This document shows, one piece after another, positions 25,242 through 32,920 of a stretch of DNA of 64,000 nt. A program made the translations under genes and the position numbers. This DNA comes from an uncultured Eubacteriales bacterium (GTDB lineage: Bacteria > Bacillota > Clostridia > Oscillospirales > Oscillospiraceae). Position 1 is the first letter of the stretch. The number at the start of each line of letters is the position of its first letter. Below the pieces are notes generated by a model, which saw only the letters and a program-made list of their open reading frames with translations, made no database searches and was not told the origin of the DNA. The stretch spans positions 21,952 through 85,951 of the forward strand of contig CAJKDY010000012.1 in the NCBI GenBank assembly GCA_905198835.1, written 5' to 3'.

Positions 25242-25859
25242 TCACTGGGCCTTGGCGGCAGCGCCGCTCTGGGTCTTGGCGGCAGAGCCGTTGAGAAGGG
25301 CGGCCTCCTGCTTCATGAGACTGATCTTCCAGATGACGTTGCCCACCAAAATGACCACGGCGAGCACCAGCACGCCCAGGACAATATAGTGCGCGTCGAA
25401 CCAGAAGGTGGATTCGGTGTAGTAGCTCTTGTTGCGCTCGGCATAGGTCTTCAGTTCTTCAAAGTTCACCGTGGTGAGATATTGAAGTTTGAAGGCCTCC
25501 ACCTGGATGTGACCCCACACAGCCACGGCCAGAGCGGCCACGGACCAGATGGCGGTGGACACATAGTTGCCGATGTAGTAGCGCCGGCGGACATGGGTGT
25601 TGGTAAGGAACAGGCCCAGGGAGAGAATGATCAGACCAAGGCCCGCCAGCATGAGCTGGTTATTAAAGGGCTGGATGTCGTAGAAGATCCTGGCCCCGGT
25701 GACGGCAGAGTCGTCGTAGTCGTTGGGGTTATACATGGCGGTATACAACGAGTCGTAGAGATCCGTCACCAGCCCCAGCGAGTAGGCAAAGACCAGCACG
25801 CTGGCGATGAGGGCTATCATGCAAAACACTCGTTGCAGTTTGACTTGTCTTTTATACAT
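25242..25859 (-). CDS. Four-helix membrane protein of the ABC operon (unknown function)
   Basis: 205 residues with four hydrophobic segments (MIALIASVLVFAYSLGLV, LMLAGLGLIILSLGLFL, AIWSVAALAVAVWG, YIVLGVLVLAVVILVGNVIW). There is an extracellular-type loop of ~45 residues after the first segment and another before the last one, and an Ala/Lys-rich tail. No family recognised. It follows the binding-protein gene, whose intercistronic stem-loop (25879-25912) precedes it. RBS CAGGGAGGTCGCT. Confidence 0.7.
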   Translation of the reverse strand: MYKRQVKLQRVFCMIALIASVLVFAYSLGLVTDLYDSLYTAMYNPNDYDDSAVTGARIFYDIQPFNNQLMLAGLGLIILSLGLFLTNTHVRRRYYIGNYVSTAIWSVAALAVAVWGHIQVEAFKLQYLTTVNFEELKTYAERNKSYYTESTFWFDAHYIVLGVLVLAVVILVGNVIWKISLMKQEAALLNGSAAKTQSGAAAKAQ

Positions 25860-25878
25860 AGCGACCTCCCTGTTTCAC

Positions 25879-25912
25879 CTTTCCCCAGCCTCCTTGCGGA
25901 GACTGGGGAAAG
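25879..25912 (-). promoter_or_regulatory. Intercistronic stem-loop after the binding-protein gene
   Basis: CTTTCCCCAG...CTGGGGAAAG with inner TCC-TTGC-GGA, in the 88-nt gap between the solute-binding protein and the next gene. No T-run follows. Such hairpins often stabilise or attenuate mRNA so that the binding protein is made in excess. Confidence 0.55.
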
Positions 25913-25947
25913 CGGCCTTACCGAGCTGCGCTAGAGGCAGCGATCAA

Positions 25948-28101
25948 TTACTTAATGGTGTCGTAGAAGTCGATGGCCCGCTGCCAGCCGCGGTTCTGGA
26001 GCTCCAGATACTGGGAGCCGGAGTAGGCGCCGGCCACGGTGGCGGCGGCGGAGGCAGCGTCGTTCATGCCCTCTTCCTTGTAGCCGCCGACGATGATGTC
26101 CACCAGAATGTTCTTCTGATCCTTGGAGGTGCCGAACATCACGCTGCCCAGGTTGGAGTAGCTGTTGATCTGGTCGTTCTCCACCTTGGTGGTGGGCAGG
26201 GTGGTGGGCACGCTGGTGTACCACCAGTTGGAACTGTCAACGTCCAGAATGGGATGCTTGATGGTGCCCAGAGCAATGGCGTTGGAGATGTAGCCCGCGC
26301 CCTCCTTGCCGGCATCGGTGGTGCACTGGTACTCGAAGGACTGGCACTTGACGAAGGACAGGGTGGAGCCCAGGTACTGACGGGCGTAGTTGGTGTAGTT
26401 GCCGCCAGCCTTCTCCCACAGCTCAGTGCGGGTGGCATCGGCGATCTCGGGCATCTGCTGACCGTTAAAGTTAAAGGTCTTTTCGGAGCGGAAGACCTTG
26501 GGACCGTAGCTGAGCAGGAGCATGCCCTCGTCGGTGTAGGCAAAGTCGATCAGAGCCAGGCAGGCCTTGAGCTTGTCGTCGTTACCCTTGACGCCGGCAG
26601 CGGAGATGGCCCAACCGCCGGGCTTCACGCTGCGCCAGGACTCAGCGAAGCGCATATAAACGCCGTTGGGATCAGTGCCGTCGAACCAGCGGGCCACGGG
26701 GACCATGACCGCCCGGTACTCCTCGCCATTGGCCTTATCCAGCACCTCAGGATCGTCGTTGAAGAGGGTCTGGGTCTGGTTGTAGTCGAAGTGCATGAAG
26801 CCCAGGTCGTTGGTCAGGTACTGCTTGGAGTTGACCTCCTCGGTGTTGACAAAGGCGGTGGAGATCAGGCCTTCCTTCACCAGGTTATTCATCTTATCCA
26901 GAGCCTCATAGGTGGCCGCCTCCTGACGGGCGTCGTGGAGGGTGCCGTCGGTGTCCACATAGAGGAAGTCCTTCCGGGACTCCAGGCCGCGCACGCCGAA
27001 GAGGACGCCGGCCAGATGGACCATGTCCAGACGACGCTGGTTGTTATTGTCCTCGCGGGAGAACAGGCCCTGGATCTGGTCGGTGCCGTTCAGGGTCTGA
27101 GCGTTGGAGACCACGCAGCGCAGCAGAGCCACCAGCTCGTCAGCGTCCCAGGCGGCGTTCTGGCCGATGAAGAGGTCGGAGCGCTGCGTGCCGTAGTAGC
27201 CGTTGTAGGCCTGGTCGATGTAGTCGCGGAGCATATTGACAGCGTCCACGCCGCTCATGGGACCCACGGCGTTCATCTTGGCAATGATGTTACCGGCGGC
27301 GTCATAGTCCTTGGAGATGGTCTCCACGCTGGTGCCGTCGGCGGTGACCACGTCCACGTCCACCTTACCAGAGGTGGGCATATAGGGCTCGTAGGCGGGG
27401 GTAGCGGTGGTGCCGGAGTTCTCGGCGGCAAAGGCGCCCTCGCCGTCCAGCAGCTTGCGGACCCAGTCGGTACGCATCAGGGGCATACGCTCGATGTCGT
27501 TGACACCGTCGAAGTAGGGGCTGAAGTAGATGCCGCCGTTGGCGGTATCGCTGGTGATGGACATCCGGACGATGGGGTTGGCGTCCAGATAGGCCTTGAA
27601 GTTGGGCATCTGGTCCAGATGCTCGGCAATGTTCACCAGGCTGCCGGCCACGCCGTACTCGCCCAGCTGGCTGGCTGTGCCGGCCACCATGTCCACATCG
27701 GTCAGCTTTTCCTTCCAGTACTCAAACTCCTTGGAGTCGGAGTTGCCCTGGTACTTGTCCTCAAAGACCATACCCAGCTGATTCTGGACCTCCACCCAGG
27801 TGGGCTTCAGATCGCCGGTGTTGTAGGTGTGGCCGTCGGCCAGAGTGATGCCGGAGCCGGCCACCTCGGGATCAAAGAACAAGCCGGTCTTGGTGGAGTT
27901 ATAGCCCGTGGCCATGCGAAGGACGGTGCCCTGCGCAAAAGCCAGGTCGGGGTTATTGTAATCAGAAGTAGTGGTGGGGCCGTCGGGGCCGTCAGGGGTG
28001 TCAGAGGGGGTGATCTCCCCGATCGAGGGGGCGCAGCCGGCCAGAGCGCCCAGCAGCATCAGCAGGGCCAGGCCAAGAGCAAGTGTCTTTTTCATTTTCA
28101 T
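25948..28101 (-). CDS. Extracellular sugar-binding lipoprotein of the ABC importer
   Basis: 717 residues: lipoprotein signal peptide with lipobox LAGC (Cys at ~23), a Pro/Asp/Thr-rich linker, then a family-1-type periplasmic-binding fold seen with LplB/LplC importers (LplA-like). At 717 residues it is much larger than the usual 450-550. Context predicts (unsaturated) oligogalacturonides or rhamnogalacturonides as ligand; this is inference. RBS AAGGAGGAAAAA; downstream stem-loop at 25879-25912. Confidence 0.88.
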   Translation of the reverse strand: MKMKKTLALGLALLMLLGALAGCAPSIGEITPSDTPDGPDGPTTTSDYNNPDLAFAQGTVLRMATGYNSTKTGLFFDPEVAGSGITLADGHTYNTGDLKPTWVEVQNQLGMVFEDKYQGNSDSKEFEYWKEKLTDVDMVAGTASQLGEYGVAGSLVNIAEHLDQMPNFKAYLDANPIVRMSITSDTANGGIYFSPYFDGVNDIERMPLMRTDWVRKLLDGEGAFAAENSGTTATPAYEPYMPTSGKVDVDVVTADGTSVETISKDYDAAGNIIAKMNAVGPMSGVDAVNMLRDYIDQAYNGYYGTQRSDLFIGQNAAWDADELVALLRCVVSNAQTLNGTDQIQGLFSREDNNNQRRLDMVHLAGVLFGVRGLESRKDFLYVDTDGTLHDARQEAATYEALDKMNNLVKEGLISTAFVNTEEVNSKQYLTNDLGFMHFDYNQTQTLFNDDPEVLDKANGEEYRAVMVPVARWFDGTDPNGVYMRFAESWRSVKPGGWAISAAGVKGNDDKLKACLALIDFAYTDEGMLLLSYGPKVFRSEKTFNFNGQQMPEIADATRTELWEKAGGNYTNYARQYLGSTLSFVKCQSFEYQCTTDAGKEGAGYISNAIALGTIKHPILDVDSSNWWYTSVPTTLPTTKVENDQINSYSNLGSVMFGTSKDQKNILVDIIVGGYKEEGMNDAASAAATVAGAYSGSQYLELQNRGWQRAIDFYDTIK

Positions 28102-28151
28102 TTTTTCCTCCTTGAAATTAGGTTGGACCTTTGGTCCATGGTGTTATCTCT

Positions 28152-29054
28152 TTACTCCTTCACGCCGCCGACGTTAACGCCCTTGGCAAAGTACTTTTGG
28201 ATGAAGGGGTAGATGATAAGGATGGGAATGACCGAGCAGACCACCAGCGCGTAGATGATGGAGTCCGGCGCGTAGCTGCGGTTCCAGCCGGCGATGTACT
28301 CGGAGTCTGTGTACTGCTCCAACTGGTTACGCAGGAAGACCTGCAAGGGGTGCTCGTAGGAGTTGTCGATCATCTGGCGGGCCCAGAAGTAGCCGTTCCA
28401 GCGGGAGATGGCGAACAGCAGGGACACCGTGGCGATGGTGGACTTGCTCATGGGGATGTATACCTTGGTCAGCACCTGCATCTCGGTGGCGCCGTCTACG
28501 ATGGCGGCCTCTTCTATTTCAGATGGCACGCCCTCAAAGGCATTGCGCAAGAGGATGATGTTCATGGCCGCCATACCCATGGCGATGACCACCAGCCACT
28601 TGTCGTCGGTGATCCCCACGGCCTCGAAGGCCTTGCTGGTGGCGATGTAGTTCAGGTACTGGGGCACGATGCCGGCGGAGAACCACATGGTGAATACCAA
28701 GAAGAAGTTGAAGCCTTTACGGAACATCAGGCGCTTCTTGCTCAGCGCGTAGGCGCCCAGAATGGCGGTCAGCATGGACCATAGCGTACCGTAGAGGGTC
28801 AGGAACAAGGTGTTGGAGTAGGAGTTCCAGAACATATTGTTGCCAAACATCTCTCCAAAGGCTTCAAACTGGATGCCGGTGTTACGGGGATCGGGCCACA
28901 GGAAGACCATGCTGTTTTCCACCGCGTAGCGACCGCTGATGGCGGAGGAGATGGCGTAGACAAAGGGGTAGAGACAACACAGCGCGAACACACCCAGCAG
29001 TACGTAGCTAATGATCTTAAAGATCAACTCAGAGATCTCAAGTTTTCTTTTCAT
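28152..29054 (-). CDS. ABC sugar importer permease (LplC type)
   Basis: 300 residues, six membrane helices, with the EAA loop EEAAIVDGATEMQVL (~185-200) that contacts the ATPase, and the C-terminal FIQKYFAKGVNVGGVKE typical of LplC/YtcP-like permeases, including the GxxxGxVKG-like end. Pairs with the 29074-30150 permease to form the channel. Confidence 0.9.
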   Translation of the reverse strand: MKRKLEISELIFKIISYVLLGVFALCCLYPFVYAISSAISGRYAVENSMVFLWPDPRNTGIQFEAFGEMFGNNMFWNSYSNTLFLTLYGTLWSMLTAILGAYALSKKRLMFRKGFNFFLVFTMWFSAGIVPQYLNYIATSKAFEAVGITDDKWLVVIAMGMAAMNIILLRNAFEGVPSEIEEAAIVDGATEMQVLTKVYIPMSKSTIATVSLLFAISRWNGYFWARQMIDNSYEHPLQVFLRNQLEQYTDSEYIAGWNRSYAPDSIIYALVVCSVIPILIIYPFIQKYFAKGVNVGGVKE

Positions 29055-29073
29055 TTTGTCTCACCGCCCTTTC

Positions 29074-30150
29074 TTAATAGAGGGATGTATTGGAGGCCTT
29101 CTTGGCGATGGTGTTGGCGCCGATGACCAGCATCATGCCCACCACGTTGTTCATCATCTCAGCCGCCGAGGCAAGGCCGGTGCGGTTATTTTCCATGCCG
29201 TAGCGGTAGGAGAAGGTGGAGACTACGTCGGCGGTCTGGTAGGTGTTGACGTTGTAGAGCAGGATGACCTTTTCGTAGCCCACCATCAGCAGATGGCCGA
29301 TGCGGGTGATGAGCATGATGACTACGGTGGAGAGGATACTGGGCAAGACCACGTAGCGCATCTGGGCCCATTTATTCGCGCCGTCGATCTGCGCGGCTTC
29401 GTAGCTGGTGGGCGAGATGGCGATGATGGCGGCGAAGAAGACGATGGAGTCATAGCCGGCCGCTTCCCAAATACCGCTGACCTGGTAGATGGTTCGGAAG
29501 AAGGCCGGGTCGTTCAGAAGTCCCGCCTTTGCCGTCTGTTCGGAAATCAGTCCCAGCCCGGCCAGCGCCTGGCTGATGACGCCGCCCATGGCGTTACCTA
29601 CGCCCTGCACGCTGGAACCCTGCTTGACCAACATGATGACCAGCGAGGTCATCACGACGGTGGACATAAACTTCGGGAGGTACGTCAACACCTGCATCAC
29701 GCTGCGGGCGGCGTTGGACTTGACCTCGTTGAAGAACAGAGCCAGGATGATGGGCATGGGGAAGCCAAAGCACAGACCGTAGAAGCTCAGCAGGAAGGTG
29801 TTGCGCATGGCCCGCCAGAACTCCACCGACATGGCGGCGTTGCTGCCGCCGGTGAGGAGCAGTTTAAAGTTGGAGAAGCCCGCGAAGGCCTGCTCGTTGA
29901 CGGTGAGCACCTGGTCGCCGACCTTGAAGCAGCCCAGCAGCTCGTACATGGGCAGGTAGCGCCACAGCAGGAAGACCAAAAGCATCGGCACCAGCATCAA
30001 GTAGAGGCGCCAGTCCTTTGCCAGGGTCCGCCCCACATGGAGCCAGTGGTGCTTCTCCACGTCATCCCGTACGGCCTGCTCGGGGTCTATCCGGTAGGCG
30101 CCGGTGGCCTGATCGTAGAGGATGAAATCCGCGGCTTTTGCTTTCATCAT
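29074..30150 (-). CDS. ABC sugar importer permease (LplB type)
   Basis: 358 residues; a hydrophilic ~48-residue N-terminus, longer than usual, precedes six helices. EAA loop EAAQIDGANKWAQMRYVV lies at ~245-265 and SLY is the C-terminus common to LplB proteins. Start chosen at the ATG after AAAGGAGAGGTCG. Second gene of the importer operon. Confidence 0.9.
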   Translation of the reverse strand: MMKAKAADFILYDQATGAYRIDPEQAVRDDVEKHHWLHVGRTLAKDWRLYLMLVPMLLVFLLWRYLPMYELLGCFKVGDQVLTVNEQAFAGFSNFKLLLTGGSNAAMSVEFWRAMRNTFLLSFYGLCFGFPMPIILALFFNEVKSNAARSVMQVLTYLPKFMSTVVMTSLVIMLVKQGSSVQGVGNAMGGVISQALAGLGLISEQTAKAGLLNDPAFFRTIYQVSGIWEAAGYDSIVFFAAIIAISPTSYEAAQIDGANKWAQMRYVVLPSILSTVVIMLITRIGHLLMVGYEKVILLYNVNTYQTADVVSTFSYRYGMENNRTGLASAAEMMNNVVGMMLVIGANTIAKKASNTSLY

Positions 30151-30165
30151 CGACCTCTCCTTTGC

Positions 30166-30768
30166 TCACTGTTCTGTGTTGTTTCGTTCGCGCTCCTCCT
30201 GAAGACGCAGGAGGTAGTGCCTTTGATCCTCAAAAACGCCGTCCAGACGGCGGACGATCCAGATAATAACTAAGGTAAAGAGAATGGACAGGCAATCATA
30301 TAGGAAATAGCTCCTGACCAACTCCTCCGGCGGACATCCCAGGGTAAGGGCCACCAGCATCCGCCCGCCCTGCATCAGTACGATCACCGCCAAGGCAAAC
30401 CCGAGGCTCAGCCACACGCTCTGCCTCACCCGCTCCTTGCCCAGGGCCTCGAGCCCCGCCACAGCCAGGAGGGAAAAGAGGTTGCCTACTATGTAGGTCA
30501 GGTAGTCGTTCCAGCCGATGATCTGGACGGCGGAGGGCGCCAGGCTCAGATAAAAGCAAAACAGCGCGCCGGCCAGCGCCGCGTGAAGTCCGCCCCACCA
30601 GCCCCAGCGCATATACACGATGGCGGTGAGGGCCGCCGCCAGAGATACCGTGCCGAACATCGAGCCCGTGGCAAAGCGGACGATGAGGAACTCGAAGAGG
30701 GCCAGCATGGCGGCGAAGAGCAGCAGGTCGATGGTTCGATACTGCTGGAGGGTCAACTGTCTATTCAT
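30166..30768 (-). CDS. Six-helix membrane protein leading the ABC operon (unknown function)
   Basis: 200 residues from the ATG at 30768 (preceded by AAGGGAAGACCC; an upstream start would lie too near the promoter). About six hydrophobic segments, with Trp/Gly-rich turns (MRWGWWGGLHAALAG), and an Arg/Glu-rich helical tail (LLRLQEERERN). The look is that of an ECF-type substrate-specific component, but I see no signature that proves it. First gene of the importer transcript, 16 nt before the LplB gene. Confidence 0.65.
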   Translation of the reverse strand: MNRQLTLQQYRTIDLLLFAAMLALFEFLIVRFATGSMFGTVSLAAALTAIVYMRWGWWGGLHAALAGALFCFYLSLAPSAVQIIGWNDYLTYIVGNLFSLLAVAGLEALGKERVRQSVWLSLGFALAVIVLMQGGRMLVALTLGCPPEELVRSYFLYDCLSILFTLVIIWIVRRLDGVFEDQRHYLLRLQEERERNNTEQ

Positions 30769-30850
30769 GGGTCTTCCCTTCGCGGTTTTTCTCCGGCGCC
30801 TTTGGTAAAAACGCCCAGAATAGGGGGCATGACACCCCACAATTTATGTT

Positions 30851-30880
30851 ATTATACATCTCCGGGCCGCTCTTTGTATA
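30851..30880 (-). promoter_or_regulatory. Promoter of the oligosaccharide ABC operon
   Basis: TATAAT (30851-30856) with a weak TATACA -35 at 18 nt (30875-30880). Its -35 touches the first direct repeat at 30880. Confidence 0.5.
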
Positions 30881-30914
30881 TGGATAAAACATAACTCATC
30901 ATGGATAAAACATA
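30880..30914. promoter_or_regulatory. Tandem direct repeats, candidate AraC-type binding site
   Basis: ATGGATAAAACATA occurs twice, at 30880-30893 and 30901-30914, with an exact 21-bp period (two helical turns), between divergent promoters of the ABC operon and the pectinesterase. Same-face direct repeats of this size are typical of AraC-family activators. Confidence 0.65.
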
Positions 30915-30932
30915 GAAATGGCTGTGAAAAAC

Positions 30933-30961
30933 TTCAACTCTCTCCCAGAAAATGCTAGGAT
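30933..30961 (+). promoter_or_regulatory. Promoter of the cytosolic pectinesterase
   Basis: TTCAAC (30933-30938), 17-nt spacer, TAGGAT (30956-30961). It is off-consensus, and the proximal direct repeat is centred about 60 nt upstream of the predicted start, a normal class I activator position. Confidence 0.45.
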
Positions 30962-31022
30962 ACTATGTGCAAACTATATAAGAAAAAAGCTGGTTTTATG
31001 TGCTGAAAAGGAGTGGTTCTTT

Positions 31023-31883
31023 ATGCTACTGACCCCTGACGACGACCTGCAAAAGGCCCTGGACGCCGCCGCAGCCGGGACTCTGGTGGAGCTTGTCCCC
31101 GGCGAATACCGCCAAAAGCTCCTGCTCACCACGCCCGGGCTCACCCTCCGGGGCGCGGGGGCGGACCGGACTCGCCTGTGCTGGGACGACTATGCCCAGA
31201 AGCTGGACGAGCAGGGCCGGGAGTACAACACCTTCCGCACCTGGACGGTAGCGGTGTGCGCCGACCACGTCCGCATGGAAGACCTATCCATCGTCAACGA
31301 CGCCCTCCGCCCCGAGGACAAGGGCCAGGAGGTGGCCCTGACGGTGTACGGCGACGATTTCACCATGGAGCGCTGCACCCTGACCTCCACCCAGGACACC
31401 CTGTTCCTGGGTCCTCTGCCCCGGGATCTGATCCAGCGCTACGACGGCTTTTTGCCCGACCCTCTCCGGCGGGACACGACCTGCCGCCAGACCTTCCGAA
31501 ATTGCCGCATCAAGGGGACGGTGGATTTCATTTTTGGCTGCGGCCAGGCCCTGTTTGAGGACTGCGAGATCCGCTCTCTGGTGGAGGCTCGGGGCCACGG
31601 CTACATTGCCGCGCCGGCCCATGCCTTGGAGCAGGCCGAGGGCTTTTTGTTCAAGCGTTGCCGCCTTACCGCCCAGCCGGGCGTGGCCCCCGGCAGCGTC
31701 TACCTGGCCCGGCCCTGGCGGGACTATGGCCTGTGCGAGTTCCTGGACTGCGCCATCGACGGCGACCACATCTGCCCCGAGGGCTTCAACAAGTGGAACG
31801 ACACCCACCGGGACCAGACCGCCCGCTTCTACGAAACGCCCCTGGCCCCCAGCCGCGTCCCCTGGGCCAAGACCAGGTCTTGA
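31023..31883 (+). CDS. Pectin methylesterase (CE8), cytosolic
   Basis: 286 residues, removes methyl esters from homogalacturonan. Beta-helix with CE8 signatures: TSTQDTLF (Gln and Asp), GTVDFIFGCG (catalytic Asp) and ARPWRDYG (Arg/Trp). No signal peptide, so it should act on imported methylated oligomers, complementing the secreted CE8 at 41624-49018. The ATG at 31023 is preferred (AAAAGGAGTGGTTCTTT before it); the longer in-frame start at 30918 lies before the promoter's -10 box. Divergent from the importer operon and probably co-regulated with it. Confidence 0.92.
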   Translation: MLLTPDDDLQKALDAAAAGTLVELVPGEYRQKLLLTTPGLTLRGAGADRTRLCWDDYAQKLDEQGREYNTFRTWTVAVCADHVRMEDLSIVNDALRPEDKGQEVALTVYGDDFTMERCTLTSTQDTLFLGPLPRDLIQRYDGFLPDPLRRDTTCRQTFRNCRIKGTVDFIFGCGQALFEDCEIRSLVEARGHGYIAAPAHALEQAEGFLFKRCRLTAQPGVAPGSVYLARPWRDYGLCEFLDCAIDGDHICPEGFNKWNDTHRDQTARFYETPLAPSRVPWAKTRS

Positions 31884-31886
31884 CCG

Positions 31887-31922
31887 AAAAAAGGCTTCCC
31901 CTTGCAAGGGGAAGCCTTTTTT
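31887..31922. terminator. Bidirectional terminator, pectinesterase / esterase
   Basis: AAAAAAGGCTTCCCC-TTGC-AAGG-type symmetrical stem (AAAAAAGGCTTCCCCTT / AAGGGGAAGCCTTTTTT) between two convergent genes; T-runs on both sides. Confidence 0.88.
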
Positions 31923-32762
31923 CTATTCATCCCGGATAGCCAGCCCACATTCGGCAAAAAACTCCATCATATCCTCCGGCCAGTTCTCCAGCGACCGGCT
32001 GTGGGGTGGGATACAGCCGGCGGGAAAAGCCTGAACGTCCGCGGTAGCGAGGCCGTGAGCGCCATGGTGGTAGACCTGGCAGGCAAAGTCCACCCCCGCC
32101 TCCTCCATGGCCTGGGCCAGCGCCAGGGTGTTACGGCAGGGGACGGAGGCGTCGTTTCGGGTGCACCAGAGATAGGTGGGCGGCATATCGCCCCGGACCA
32201 GCCGGTCCAGGCTCAGCCGCTCCCGCAGCGCGCCGTCCTGGCCGCAGAGGTTGGCAAAGCTGGCTTCGTGGGTCCTGCCGTGGCTGACGGCCACTGGGTA
32301 GCACAGCCCCAGCGCGTCGGGCCGGACCACCCCGGGCTCCGCCACGTCGGCCACCTCCCGCGCGTCAAACAGCGTACACAAGGTCCCGGCCAGATGCCCT
32401 CCGGCGGAAAAGCCCACGCAGGCCACCTGCGCGGGATCCGCCTCCAAGCCCGTCGCCTCCTGCCGAATGAGCCGCATGGCCAGAGCCGCCTCCCTAAGGG
32501 CCACAGGGAAGCGGCTGGGCGCGACGGAGTAATCCAGCACAAAGGGCGTCCAGCCCCGGGCCAAAAACCGCAGGGCCACCGGCTCGCTCTCTCGGAGCGA
32601 AACGTGCTCGTAGCCGCCGCCAGGCAGGATCAGCACCGCCGGACGGCGGCGGCGGGCGCTGAGCGTCTCAGGCGTCCCAATGCTCCAGGCGGTCAGCCGG
32701 CCGCCCTCCCCGGCCCGGTCCAGGCCAAAAACCTCATATACATTCCAGCTGTGGAGCTCCAT
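31923..32762 (-). CDS. Alpha/beta-hydrolase esterase
   Basis: 279 residues, cytosolic. LILPGGGYEHVS carries the oxyanion-hole HGG-like motif, GFSAGGHLAG the nucleophile Ser, and the Asp/His of the triad are likely in TRNDASVP and HHGAHG. This matches the acetyl-esterase/xylan-esterase-like branch of BD-FAE hydrolases. Given the neighbours it may remove acetyl groups from imported pectin oligomers; that is inference. RBS AAAGGAGGCGAGGAG; promoter at 32783-32811. Confidence 0.82.
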   Translation of the reverse strand: MELHSWNVYEVFGLDRAGEGGRLTAWSIGTPETLSARRRRPAVLILPGGGYEHVSLRESEPVALRFLARGWTPFVLDYSVAPSRFPVALREAALAMRLIRQEATGLEADPAQVACVGFSAGGHLAGTLCTLFDAREVADVAEPGVVRPDALGLCYPVAVSHGRTHEASFANLCGQDGALRERLSLDRLVRGDMPPTYLWCTRNDASVPCRNTLALAQAMEEAGVDFACQVYHHGAHGLATADVQAFPAGCIPPHSRSLENWPEDMMEFFAECGLAIRDE

Positions 32763-32782
32763 CTCCTCGCCTCCTTTGCTCT

Positions 32783-32811
32783 ATCATACCCTGTCCAACT
32801 CTAGGCGTCAA
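32783..32811 (-). promoter_or_regulatory. Promoter of the esterase
   Basis: TTGACG (32806-32811), 17-nt spacer, TATGAT (32783-32788), about 20 nt before the start codon. Divergent from the promoter at 32840. Confidence 0.65.
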
Positions 32812-32839
32812 GAAATATAGTGAAAATCACCAAACATCC

Positions 32840-32868
32840 TTGACCATTGCGTAAAAGTTTGGTATAGT
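32840..32868 (+). promoter_or_regulatory. Promoter of the TRAP-type lipoprotein
   Basis: TTGACC (32840-32845), 17-nt spacer, TATAGT (32863-32868). Near-consensus; ~52 nt leader. Confidence 0.7.
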
Positions 32869-32920
32869 ATACACTAGGATCAGGAGAACGTGCCCGACAA
32901 TGTTAAGGGAGGGCTCCACC

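Noticed and set aside
25807..28212. 801-residue plus-strand ORF opposite the solute-binding protein
   Set aside because: Same antisense artefact; it crosses operon borders and has no RBS.
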